From Alnus glutinosa (taxonomy: Eukaryota > Streptophyta > Magnoliopsida > Fagales > Betulaceae), in contig NC_084887.1 of assembly GCF_958979055.1 (NCBI RefSeq), forward strand, positions 29,672,044 through 29,736,043: a stretch of 64,000 nt of DNA. The letters run 5' to 3'. The stretch's first letter is position 1, and each line of letters begins with the position of its first letter. The notes under the pieces are model-generated. The model made no database searches. It had not been told where the DNA came from and saw only the letters and a list, made by a program, of their open reading frames with translations. The position numbers and the translations under genes were made by a program. This document shows, piece by piece, positions 46,127 through 57,262 of the stretch.

Positions 46127-48354
46127 ATGAATTTACAAACAATTTGCCTGTCTTTTCTCATATGCAACTATTTTGCTATTGTGGGTTCAGTAAATGATGA
46201 AGGTTTAGCTCTTTTGTCATTTAAACAATCCATAGAAAACTACACAAATGGCTATCTGAATAACTGGAACTCTTCAGACATAAGCCCATGTTCATGGAAA
46301 GGAGTTCAATGCAGAGAAGGCAGAGTTGTCGCTCTCACCATTCCAAACGGGAAACTTGTGGGGTTTCTTCCCACTGCTCTTGGAAACCTCACAGCTCTTC
46401 GCCATGTTAATCTTCGGAACAACAACTTCTCTGGAATTTTGCCGGCCGAGTTCTTTGATGCAAGAGACCTACAAAGCTTGGTTCTTGCAGGAAATTCCTT
46501 ATCTGGGCCTATTCCTCCTGAGATAGGTAAGCTCAAGAAACTGCAAACCTTAGATCTTTCGCACAACTCATTTAACGGTTCCATTCCTTCATCTCTTGTT
46601 CAATGCAAGAGATTAAACATGCTTCTCCTTGCTCACAACAATTTAACTGGTCCGCTTCCTGACGGGTTTGGAACTAGTTTGGTAACCCTTCAGAAAGTCG
46701 ATCTTTCCTTCAACAGACTCAGCGGTTCCATTCCTAGCACCATGGGAAACTTGTCAAGCTTAAAAGGAACACTCGATCTGTCGCACAACTTCCTCAGTGG
46801 TCATATCCCAGCAAGCCTAGGGAGCCTTCCTCAGACAGTATATATTGATCTCAGTTATAACAATCTTAGTGGACCTATTCCACAAAACGGCGATCTGTCT
46901 AATATAGGACCTACAGCTTTCATTGGCAACTCTTTGCTCTGTGGAGCTCCATTAAAGATTCCATGCGCTGCTGATTCTCAATCATTATTTCATTTCCCAT
47001 CTCAAAATTCTGGCGGCGGGTCTGGCAAGAATGGGAAAGGCAGTGACCCAAGTTTGGGTACTGTGATCGCAATTGCTGCCAGTGTCATTGTGGGAATATG
47101 CCTTGTTTGGTTGCTGGTCTCCTATCGGCACAAAAAGATTTCTGCCCATAAAGGTGTACATGTTGGTGGCTGTAGTTTCGAGAAAGCATTGATGGTTAGA
47201 AAAGAGTTTTTCTGCTTTGCAAAAGATAATCCAGAGAGCTTACCAGAAAATATTGAGCGTTACAATTTTGTGCAATTGGAACAGCAGCCTAATTTTGATC
47301 TAGACCAACTTCTGAAAGCATCCGCTTTTCTTCTGGGTAAGAGTGGAAATGGGATTGTGTATAAAGTTGTTCTTGAAGGTGGGCCTATCTTGGTAGTAAG
47401 AAGATTGGAAGAAGATGGAGGCTCTCAAAGGTTTAGGGAGTTCCAGGCTGAAGTTGAAGCCATCGGAAAAGTTAGACATCCCAATATCGTCACTCTTCGA
47501 GCTTATTGCTGGTCTGTCGACGAGAAGCTGATCATCTATGATTATATACCCAATGGTGACCTTGCCACTGCTGTCCATGGTAAAGTTCTCACCCTACCCC
47601 ATTGATTTTGTTCTCTTCATATGAAATTACTGTTAACATTTCCATATGGATAAACTTTTTTTCACATTATTATTGTAATCTTTTGATCTGACCAGGGAAA
47701 GCTGGAACAGTGCCTTTCAAACCACTTTCATGGCCTTTACGTTTAAGAATCATGAAAGGAATAGCAAAAGGTTTGGCCTATCTCCATGAATTCAGTCACA
47801 AAAGGTATGTCCATGGAAATCTAAAGCCTAGCAACATACTTCTTGGGCAGAACATGGAACCCCATATCTCTGATTTCGGACTTCGCCACTTGGTTAATAT
47901 AGACAGAGAATCCCAAACATTTGACTTGGAACAAATGACTAATGGAACACCACAAAGCAATTCTCCATGTGAATTTCTACCGTTAAGTCCTTCAGTAACA
48001 GCGGGTTCTTGTTATCAAGCTCCTGAAGCGTTGAAAGGAAGCAGGCCATCACAAAAGTGGGATGTCTACTCATTTGGAGTGATTTTACTAGAGATGATTT
48101 CTGGAAAATTTCCAATAATAAAGATGGGATTTCTGGAAGTTAATCTAGTTCAATGGATTCAGCTCAGCATTGAGGAAAGGAAGCCGCTCTCCTGTGTCTT
48201 CGACCCATTCATGGCTCATGACATCGACAAGGAGGAGGAGATAGTCGACGTAGTTCAAATTGCTCTAGCCTGCGTTCAGAAGAGCCCTGAAAGGAGACCT
48301 TCCATGAGGTATGTTTGTGAGAATTTGGAAAGATTGGCTTCATCCACTTACTGA
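46127..48354 (+). CDS. LRR receptor-like kinase, ZAR1-like, atypical kinase domain
   Basis: Exons 46,127-47,579 and 47,696-48,354 join in phase 1 (CAT-G|GG-AAA) to give 703 residues. Order: signal peptide (1-21), LRR N-cap with paired-Cys stretch [10 protein letters not shown], about six LRRs of the plant LxxLxLxxNxLSGxIP type, a Ser/Gly-rich linker, transmembrane helix about 310-332 ([20 protein letters not shown]), then a kinase domain from about 400. This is the small-ectodomain LRR-RLK group that includes Arabidopsis ZAR1 (AT2G01210). The usual VAIK lysine is Arg (VVRRLEED) and HRD is HGN ([12 protein letters not shown]), while DFG is kept (ISDFGL), so activity is doubtful and a pseudokinase role is likely. 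The start at 46,127 is the first ATG giving a signal peptide. No second copy lies in the duplicated block. Confidence 0.92.
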
Positions 48355-48506
48355 ACAGAGCTAATGCTGGATACCATATGAATGCATATGTAGAAGATCG
48401 TGAAGCTAATGTTTCTTCTTGACTAAATTTTTGATGTTTCCTTATAAGTTGATTGAGTATTTGTGAAGATGTATTCTGCCACAGCCTTCTGTACCTTCAG
48501 TTAAGT

Positions 48507-48512
48507 AATAAA
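48507..48512 (+). terminator. Poly-A signal of the LRR kinase
   Basis: AATAAA about 155 nt after the stop codon. Confidence 0.5.
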
Positions 48513-48520
48513 CAGTTCGT

Positions 48521-49500
48521 TTCCTACTTATTTTAATGATGTATCATTTGTTCTCATTGCCATAAACTAAAGACAGCAACATGAATCATACTAATGTCAT
48601 TCTAGTCCTTCAAAAGCAAAGCATTTAATAATTATAGGCAGGCTGTCTAGAGTCAACGGCAGCTTCAACTGGTTTAAGATTAGATTAACCAATTGTCAAG
48701 GACATTAAGACATGCCTTAATCACAAGTCCATATAGGCTCGTGGAGAACCCTTTATTATATTGCAAGTTCCAGCAAGAACGCATAGAATTGAAGAACATT
48801 GCAAAATAAATGCAAAAACCTTAAGAAGATTTCAAAAATGGAGAAGAGATTCCCATTTTTCATGCTTTGAGAGGATAGATTCTCAAACATGCCTTAATCA
48901 TCATAAATGATTACGACTGAAAGAGACGAAATCTGAAGCGAAAAGACTGATGTGTAGCTTCAACTCCTGGTGAACAAAATAAGAAAACAGCTGCTGAAGG
49001 CTGCCCTGTTGGAATCAAGATATTTCAACATTGCGTAAGGTCCATATTAATCATGCCACTTACAATGAGGCATTAATCATGTCACAGGCTAGGATTTTGA
49101 GATAAATGGTAATTATAATAATCACTATTTATCTCAAAATCTTAGACAGATAGAAAAAGGGTAAATATTAAGAGCACTCTAGCGGAAGGGCTCAAAGGTA
49201 GCTCAATGAGCAGCTATACGAGAGAGACCAGCACAAACATTATGGAAACAAATTAAAAGCCAGTGGCCAGTAAGGTAGTAACCTAACGGTGCAGCTCGAC
49301 ATGATTAAAAGTAAACAAATTAACCTCTTTTGAATTTTCAAAGACATGCATCGAACGAATTGTAGGTTGTCCAAGCAGATTTTTTAATATTTATTCATCA
49401 AAAAAAAAAAAAAAAATCTCCTAGCAGGACAAAACTAGGAAAAACCATGGATCTTACGTACAGACAATATTTTTCTATTTACAAAATATTTTACAGAGAG
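48521..49500. other. Downstream flank, partly duplicated at 53,852-54,440
   Basis: Segments such as 'aatgatgtatcatttgttct' and 'tcaaaaatggagaagagatt' reappear after WEB copy 2. No gene is seen. A short palindromic stretch lies at about 49,090-49,150. Confidence 0.5.
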
Positions 49501-49504
49501 ACTC

Positions 49505-49978
49505 TTACAAAGGGACGTGGCTCAACGACCCACCATAGCGTAAGAGGGTCTGGATGAAGTCCTTGACCTGGGCCTCTCCGTTGAAGTGGTGATGAGGCCC
49601 GCTGGGTCCCGGTGCCGGATCCAGCGAGGGTCCGGGCACCAAAGCGTCGTAGATCTGAAGAACCGGCAGAGAACTGGGTTTGGCCGGTGGAGCCGGTTTT
49701 TTTAGGCGATGCGTCCTGTGGTCGACTTCGGGGGCTCCCTTAGGATTGATGATGGAGATGGAACGGAGGCTTCGGCAGTTGTTTAAGTCGTCCTGGACGA
49801 ACAGGAGTATCAAGAGCCGTTCGATTCCGTGGATCACGTCGTCAGGTCGGGTCACCGAGTCCGGGTGGATCACCCCGGCGCGATCCACGGTTCTTTCCCT
49901 GTCAGGGTCTCTGAGACCCGCCAGGTGGAGATTGTATTTGGAGCGAGTTTGGTGCTCCCGGGTCGAGTCGGACTCGCT
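49505..49978 (-). pseudogene. GC-rich open frame without start codon, unknown
   Basis: One frame is open for about 155 codons between a TAG near 49,976 and the stop at 49,505, but has no ATG. The translation is protein-like: ERLLILLFVQDDLNNCRSLR, then a Pro-rich stretch (KKPAPPAKPSSLPVLQIYDA) and LDPAPGPSGPHHHFNGEAQ. GC content is well above the flanks. I do not recognise the family. It may be a 5'-truncated gene, a single exon, or a frame with a lost start. Confidence 0.35.
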
Positions 49979-49989
49979 CGGCCACTAAT

Positions 49990-50843
49990 TTTGTGTGGAT
50001 CAGGACTAGTGATTTTTTATTATTCTACGTGCGAATTCGATTTGAAAGTTAAACGGTTAAGGTTGAAAAGTCTAACCTATCTAATTAAATAAGTCAGATT
50101 AGAATTAATTTATTTAATTTTACATTTATGTTTTGACATGATTTGAACTTAATATGCGACAGCCAATTTTTTATGACCCACGAACGCAATACGAACCAAA
50201 TATAAAATTAAAGAATTAATTTAAGGATTCGACTTGTTTAATTAAATTAATCGGATTAAAATTAACATATATAACCTTATATTTATGTCTTAATACAGTT
50301 TAAACCTACACACGGACTCAGACAGGCACCACCTTCTCCACCGGCTCAAGGAAATAAATAAAAAAAATAAAATAAAACTGACGTTGTCGTTTGTAAAATA
50401 TTTGTGAGCCAAGCATATCTCAAACAGTTGTTTTAGGGAAATTTTCTACTTTCCAAATTTGAAAATTACCTTTTTGAGAAAAAAGTTCAGTAAGTATAGC
50501 ACTTCCCCGTTATCTGAAGGCCAGGAAAGGGGCTCGTCATATGGCTGGAGGCGATACTTCCAAGCAATAACAGCCAATCATTAGGATTCACTCTCCTTTG
50601 CCGTTTTATCTTTTCTGTATCTTCTCCTTGGGATTGCCTACTGAAACTTAACGTCTCCTCTGTAACTCAAACACAAGCTCCATCTTAGAAACAAGAGCAT
50701 CATACTATATCCAAAAGAAACCCCGGGTAAGCGTTTGTGCATATGTTATCAATCTCATACTTTCTGTCTCTTAATACTCATTAATGACTATTCTTTCATA
50801 GTTTGAAGAAGGAAGCTTTTCTAACGTTGAGACTTTCATTTGA
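49990..50843. other. Intergenic and 5' flank of WEB copy 2
   Basis: AT-rich DNA, then from about 50,530 sequence matching 40,850-41,090 upstream of WEB copy 1 (for example 'gtaagcgtttgtgcatatgt'). Confidence 0.5.
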
Positions 50844-50867
50844 TTGGAAAAAATAAACCAGTACTAT

Positions 50868-51173
50868 GCTATTTTGGGGAGGGGAAGCTTTCAAAAGACT
50901 CGGGCCGATGTTGTCCTTTGTCAGGCTTGGAACATCCCTACGGAGTTGCTCGTTTTAACACTCTGTTTGGTGCGTAATTTTTGCTGTTTGGTTCTGTGTT
51001 TAGACTTTCTAGTTGTTTTAGTTGGTTTTGTTTTGGTTTGTAGAGCTTCTGTTGTTTGGGCTTCGTGTATAGGAGTTTATCTCCTTTGCTCTACTTTCAG
51101 CTGTCTTGGCTGATTGCTTGTATTAGTCTTAGTCGTTGAATGAAAGTTTCCTTATTCATCAAAAAAAAAAAAA
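50868..51173 (+). mobile_element. 5'-truncated LINE insertion with 13-bp target duplication
   Basis: A 306-bp segment ending in 'cattcatc'-like sequence plus poly-A (rich in 'ggttttgttttggtttgtag') is flanked by the perfect repeat AAACCAGTACTAT (50,855-50,867 and 51,174-51,186). WEB copy 1 has the site once (about 41,094), with a change at the end and no insert. Confidence 0.8.
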
Positions 51174-51313
51174 AAACCAGTACTATACTTTTGTTAGCTA
51201 GAAGTAAACCCAAATTTTGGTTTTTACAAAAGTGGCTTCAATTTCCAACTATGAGAATTCTAGACTGAGCAATTCATATAATTTTCACTTTTTTGTGTTT
51301 GGAACAGGCTGAA

Positions 51314-53373
51314 ATGGATTGAGCGGAGTTTGGTTAACAGATGAAGAATTGGGTCAGTTGAAGCAGGCATTAATTTAGATGGAGATAGGATTCTTGAAGG
51401 TAGTCCACTCATGAAACCCCAGATGGATATCTCAGAGGTATTTTCCAAAGAACTGTCTAAATCCCATTTCACCATTTCCATTTGTTTTTATGCACTAGCA
51501 ACCATTTATGTTCCTCTGATATAACTCTGTCTTTTGAATTCTTAAGAAGACATCTTCAAGAGCAGGAGAACTGCATATAGCACAAAGGGACATTGGTCGA
51601 TACAAAGAGCGCAAAAAGGCTGCGGAGTCAGTAAGTGCTCAAGCAGAATCTGAGCTCTCTAATGCAAAGAAGACAGTGAAAGATCTATCTTTATTAACTG
51701 AGAAGTCGAACTTGAAGGCAAAGGTGCAGATGCGAGACATTGAGATGCTAAATAAATCGAGGAGGAATGAAGAACGGGCATTGGCTGTTAGGAACATGGA
51801 GAGTTATCAGTATGCAGAAGTGCTGAGAGAACTGGAATTTGTGAAACAGGAGTTGAGTAAGCTTAAGCTTGACATGGATTATGTTTTGGAAGATAAATCG
51901 AGGACAGAGAAGGAAGTTCAAGCCTCAAGTTCGAAAATGTTTTCTTCTTTGAGCTCTGCTCAAGCCCTTACGAAGGAGATTGAGGAAGCTAATGAAGAAC
52001 AAGTACTTGTTGAGTTGGCGAGGATTGAGGCTTTGAAAGAATTCAGAGAGATAGAAGCTCAGAGGGTAAAGGAAGCCACTGAATTCTCAGCTGCAATGGA
52101 GAAAACCAAACAGAAGATGAAGGATAGGATTGAAGAGATTGACCAATCAAAAGAGCTTGAAAATAAATTGGCTGTCACAGTGTCTGATGTTGATGTGTTG
52201 CAAAGTGAACTGAAGCTAGTGAAACAAATGGACAAAAAGGTTCAGAGAAATGATAGCCTGAACCGAGGCAGTTTTCGAGAAGGAAAAGAATTGGGAGCTT
52301 CGCCTTTGTTGCAGCCAGTCATAGAAGAGTTGGAGGCAGCAAAAAAGGAATTGGCTTTGGTCAGAGAAGAAGGCTTTCAGTTCATGGCCTCGATGGATAT
52401 CATAAGAAATGAGTTAAAGCATGTCACGAAAGAGACTGTTCGGTTTAAGAAAGCAGAAGAGAAGTCAGATATAACTGTTCAAAATCTCAATTCGAAGATG
52501 CTCAGAGCCAATACCAAATTAGAAGCTGTATCTGGAGCTGAGGAAAAAGCTAAATCAATTTTAGCCAATCTATCCCTCACTCTTGAACAGCTTAAGACAG
52601 AAGCAGAGACCGCAGAGAAAGAAAAGGAGCTAATTAGAGCAGAAACTGCAACCATTAAGGCAGAGATTCTAAAAACTAAGTCTGAGATAGACATAACCGA
52701 GGAAAGATTACAGGTTGCTATGCAAGACCTTGATGTCATCAAATCATCGGAAGCTATAGCTCTTGAGAATCTAAGAACTCTTATTGAGAATACCATGAGT
52801 GGCAGGGTTTCAGCATCTCAGCATAGCTCTAAGATTATCATTTCAAAGTTTGAGTACGAGTATTTAACTAGGCGAGCAGGTGGGGCTGAAGAAATTGCTT
52901 ATAAAAAGGTTGCAGCAGCTCATGCATGGATTGAAGCTCTAAAGGCCAGTGAGAAGGAAATATTGATGAAGACAGAACTAGCTCAGAGAAAGATCAGAGA
53001 GATGAGGTTGGAGGAAGAAACGGAGGCCTATAGAACACAGAAGTCACTTTCTGCAAAGCAAATTGTTGAGGGAGGATTACAGGACTGGAGGCAGAAACGT
53101 GAGAAGAATGTAGAAAATGCAGAAGCCGAAAGCTTGCAATTCGCACCGCGTAGAAAAACTATGAAAGATAATGGCAATATGACTCCGTCCAGGGGAGCCA
53201 AGTTTCAAAAATTTGCCTCACCAGTTGCTCGAAAGTCTGCCTCACCAGCATCTCGAAAGGCTGCCTCACCAGCAACTCAACATATTAATTCTTTCACTAT
53301 TAAGAAGAAAAAGAAGGTAATGCCCAATCTAGCTGAGCTGTTTAGTGGCAAGAGAATTGACAGGGATCGGTAA
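51314..53373 (+). pseudogene. WEB/PMI2-like coiled-coil protein, copy 2 (broken exon 1)
   Basis: Exon 2 (51,547-53,373) is open throughout, about 608 codons, and keeps Glu at the site where copy 1 has TAG. It shares the coiled-coil body, QPVIEELEAAKKELALVREE, and a C-terminus extended by short repeats (SPVARKSASPASRKAASPA) before FTIKKKKKVMPNLAELFSGK. Exon 1 (51,314-51,437) is ruined: the third codon is TGA, a one-base insertion makes it 124 bp rather than 123, and further stops follow. The splice donor (GAG|GTATTT) and acceptor are intact. It is expressed as a full protein only if another start is used; in-frame ATGs exist in exon 2 from about 51,730. AATAAA is at 53,551. A LINE lies in the upstream intron region. 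Confidence 0.8.
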
Positions 53374-54439
53374 GTTGCCTGAAGTTCGGTAAATCTATCT
53401 GCAGTTGTTTCTGGAAGCTCCTCAGGCAAGTGATTCCAATCCATAGAATAAAAAATGAACTGTGACCATACTCTTAGTACTAGGAGATAACAGGCAATTG
53501 ATTGCTCCCAATAAGTGCTCCTCTTCAATGTTTCATTTTGCTTTATTTCAAATAAATGAAACTCCTTGTATAATGAGAGGCCTCCAAATGTCATGCTTAC
53601 TGGTTTATATGATTTAGGATATAAGAGAAGACACTTGTGATTATTCTCATAGATAAAAGTAACCTCCTAATTGCAGCTTTTGATATGGTCTGTGCTTGAT
53701 GAATTTTGTATATGCATTACAGTTTCATCATCTGTGTATCTCTTGGTAATGTAGTAGTGCCCTTCTGCTCTGGCATGGTCCAGACTACTCTGGCGAAGGC
53801 CAAAATATATTAACCCTACTAGACCTCATTCTGTGTCAAGTCTTTTAACTTTAGTTTCCTACTTATTTTTAATGATGTGTCATTTGTTCTCATTGCCATA
53901 AACTAAAGCAAAACATTCAATAATTATAGGCAGGCCGCCTGGTGTCAACGGCAGCTTTAACTAATTTGAGATTGGATTAACATATTGAGGACCTTAAGAC
54001 ATTCATACCCTTTGAAACCAGCCCTAACCATAGGGACCATTATTATCAAAAATTGGTAGGACATATTCACATATATAACAAGAAACTTCTCTAATGGGTC
54101 TTTTAACTCCATATAGACTCGTATAGGACACTCTATTATATTGCAAATTATAGCAAGAACGCGTAGAAGGACATTGCAGAGAAATGCAAAAACCTTAATG
54201 CATTGCGGACAAAGCTGATTTGTTAGGAAATGCATTGCAGCGTTTCATTGTCTAAATTCAGGAAACTGAAAGAGTGATAAGAAGATTCGTCTTTCCATCT
54301 TAATGGAGTTTAGATGCCTTGGATACTTGAGAGGAATCAACATTTCAAAAATGGAGAACAGATTCCTTTTTCGTGCTTTGGGAACATAGATTCTCAAGCA
54401 TGAATCTTCGTGATAAATGATCATACTTGCAGCAACTTT

Positions 54440-55614
54440 GAACAGCTGAAGCCATAACCTCTGCAGAAGGAGCATCTTCAGACTTCAAGGAAACATTTGA
54501 CTGTCCAAATGAAAGCACCCTCTTTTTTTGTTTTTGTTTTTTCCTGTTTTTCTTTTCCTCAATATTGGAGGATCCGAAACCATGCCTTAGATGGAACCAC
54601 AAGCAGAAGACAGTGACATGGTTCATTTCACAGGACCTTAAAACAACTTAAGTAATTCCATTTTGGATGTAGCAAAATTCTAACGTAGGGGACCATAATC
54701 ACTTTTCGTACGTTACAAAGCTATCAGAAAACACAATAACTAGCAGTGCCAATTTATGGTAGCAAAATTGCAGGCATCACTAACTTGAGAGGGAAAAGAT
54801 TGACTAAAATCAAAGTCAAAATTCAAAAAGATAAATCTTCATGATACTGAGTGGTGGCATTAACGTAAGCGAGTGCAATTCTCCCATGTCAAAGTGGGTT
54901 GCTCAATGCCTATACAACTGCTTATCAGTCACGGCCATATGCCCACCATGAAGACCCATTATCACAGATGACACTACTATCACAGCTTTTGTGTGCATGA
55001 TACAAGCAATATAACTATGTTCATGAATAGTAGGCTACTTCCTCTGACAATTTTTCATCTTTCATTGTCCAAGCATTAGAAGATGATTAGTTTATTCGTT
55101 AAGAACATTAGAGACACAAAACATATTTTAGATACGACATCATATATAAGATCATATAATCAAATGGTTTTTTTTTAGCAACTAGATGCCCGGGAGTGGC
55201 ACCCCATTCATGAATGATGAACTACAAACACTTTAACAGGGGAAAATGAAAGCCCTTGTATAAATATTACTGTAATTGAACCGTCAAGCACAAAACTATT
55301 TCTAGGACTTCTACTACATAATCTTAAATGTTATATATCACATACAAGTTATACAACAAGAGCAAGAAAGTAAAGAAAAAGGGTAAACAGAAGAAAACGA
55401 ATTGCTAATTTTTATACCAGATAGTGAACACAACCAATGCCAAAATAATAAACCAAGCAAGCAAGTTCTTTAAAGTTGACAAAGCACTTCTACCAAAAAA
55501 ATTTCTTCTCAGATTATACAAACATTCTGGCTGTGAGGGTCTGATCTCTTGCTGGAGGTTGTCTTTCCGCAAACTGAGCCAAAGCCTCAGGTAACAGGCT
55601 TGTTATGACTTTAC
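54440..55614. other. Intergenic
   Basis: Minus-strand frames at 54,245-54,626 include a Lys-rich tract but nothing recognisable. The 3' untranslated region of the PB1-domain gene should occupy the right end. Confidence 0.4.
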
Positions 55615-57262
55615 TCAATGTCTGGTAGTCAGAAGGACTGATGGCGGTGGAGGCTGAGATTTGTATATTTGGTCATATGCAGGGTCGTCTTCAAGCTCAT
55701 TCCTGAAATTAGCAGATTCCATGGGCTGTTGCTGATTTTCATTATGAGGAAGTGGCATCGCAACATGCGCATGGCCAGTTCTGTAAATATGTGAGGCTAT
55801 ATCAGGTTCGGCAGGAGCTACTGTAGCCTCCTTATAAGCAATTTGGGGAGTGATCAAGGAAGTATTTGGATGCATAGGGGGCTGATTGGGAGCAGTTGCA
55901 GTGTTAACCAAATCACATTGCACAGGCAAATTGTAAGGTGCCATCTGCCCAACAGGCACATAGTAAACTGGGCAAAGCTGATTGGGCTGATAATGGAACT
56001 GCTGTTGCGGCTGTGCCGGATACATTGAGTAATAAGATGAAATTGGCGATACACCAGTTGGGTTATGGAGAATGTAGTTGGCACCCACTTGAACAAATTG
56101 CACTTGTTGTTGCTGCAGCTGATTTGATTGTAAAGATAATGGACATCCAGAAGGCAAAACTGATTTACATTCTTGGATACCGGAGAAAGGCTCGGAGATT
56201 GTACTCTCCGAGTCGAGGGGTTTAGAAGATGCACTGCTCTTCAAGTAAGAAACATGAATGACTGGGTCTTGGCAATTTGCAGTCTGTGGGTTGGAAATGG
56301 CACTTATAACACTATTATCACTGTAAAATTCCACAATTAATTCACCCAATTAAGAACCAAAAATGTCGAATATTTTTAACATGAATGTCAAAGCCTCCAT
56401 ACAAGTGAATCTATTCCAGTACCTTTAGCCTAGTCAATAGCGAAATTTCCATTTTCTAAAAACTTCAATCACTTTAACTAATTAAACAGACTAGAGACGA
56501 CACTTAAGAATCGTTGCCTCTACTTTTCCTCTCAATTTCTCAGCAAAAAAAACATCGGATAATATGAAAAAGCAAAACCCGACATAAGAATCAGAAAACG
56601 TAGGTGTACCTAGCAAACGATTCGGAAGACGGCAATGTAACCTTAATATCCTGCAGATAAGCCCCGCCATGACCGTCGTCAGCCTGAACCTTAAGCGAAG
56701 ACAAATTGCTCGAAGAAGCCGAAGACGACGTAGACCCAAAAGACGAACCAGTCCCCAAGACCAACGACTCCGCATTGGAAGAAGCACTATTACTCAAGTC
56801 CCCACCACTCAGACTCTCACTCTGAGCCTCACCCAGCACCACCTTCTGCATAATCTTGGCGCTCTTAAGCGCGTCAGAGAACCAAGCCTCGGTCTTGGGG
56901 TGACGCATGACGGAGGCCTGGAAGAGGAACAATCTGATGCGGGAGGGCGTAGGAGAAGAGGAGAGGCTGAGGAGGTGGTGGAGGAATAAGAGAAGGTCGG
57001 AGTTGGAGGCGAGAGGGATGAGGGAGGAGAGGTCGTGGTGGGGAGGGAGGAGGTACTTGAGGGTGAAAGGGAGAGGCACAGAGAGAGCGGAGGAGAGGAG
57101 GGCGGTGAGGGAGGAGAGGGTGGTGGTGGTCACGGGGTCAAGGGAGATGATCTTGGTGTCGCCGCCTAAGTAGCAGAGTGAGTTGGAGGGAGGCCGTGGG
57201 ACTATGTGCCCGCCGTAGCTGCACATCAGGCGGAGCTTTGTGGTGGCGGTTGGGCTGTCCAT
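55615..57262 (-). CDS. PB1-domain protein, C-terminus apparently frameshifted
   Basis: Exon 1 is 57,262-56,610 and exon 2 is 56,320-55,615 (AG|T junction, giving FASDNSV), 452 residues. Residues about 8-100 form a PB1 domain (LRLMCSYGGHIVPRP, then GGDTKIISL, LKYLLPPHHDLSSLIPL), as in the plant Octicosapeptide/Phox/Bem1p family. A Ser-rich linker and a Gln/Pro/Tyr-rich region (QLQQQQVQFVQVGANYILHN) follow. PB1 domains mediate oligomerisation. The frame ends PPPSVLLTTRH-stop, but one frame over, from about 55,625 to the TAA at 55,514, lies YQTLSKVITSLLPEALAQF..., which resembles the normal tail of this family after QIYKSQPP. A one-base indel or assembly error is likely; otherwise the protein is about 35 residues short. 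Confidence 0.85.

Larger units (their letters stand above)
50530..54440 (+). repeat. Duplication copy 2 of the WEB-containing block
   Basis: It matches 40,850-43,750 (WEB gene and 3' flank), then jumps at 53,850 to sequence matching 48,521-48,930. The intervening 4.8 kb, including the kinase, is absent. The junction shares GTTT with both parental sites. Confidence 0.85.
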
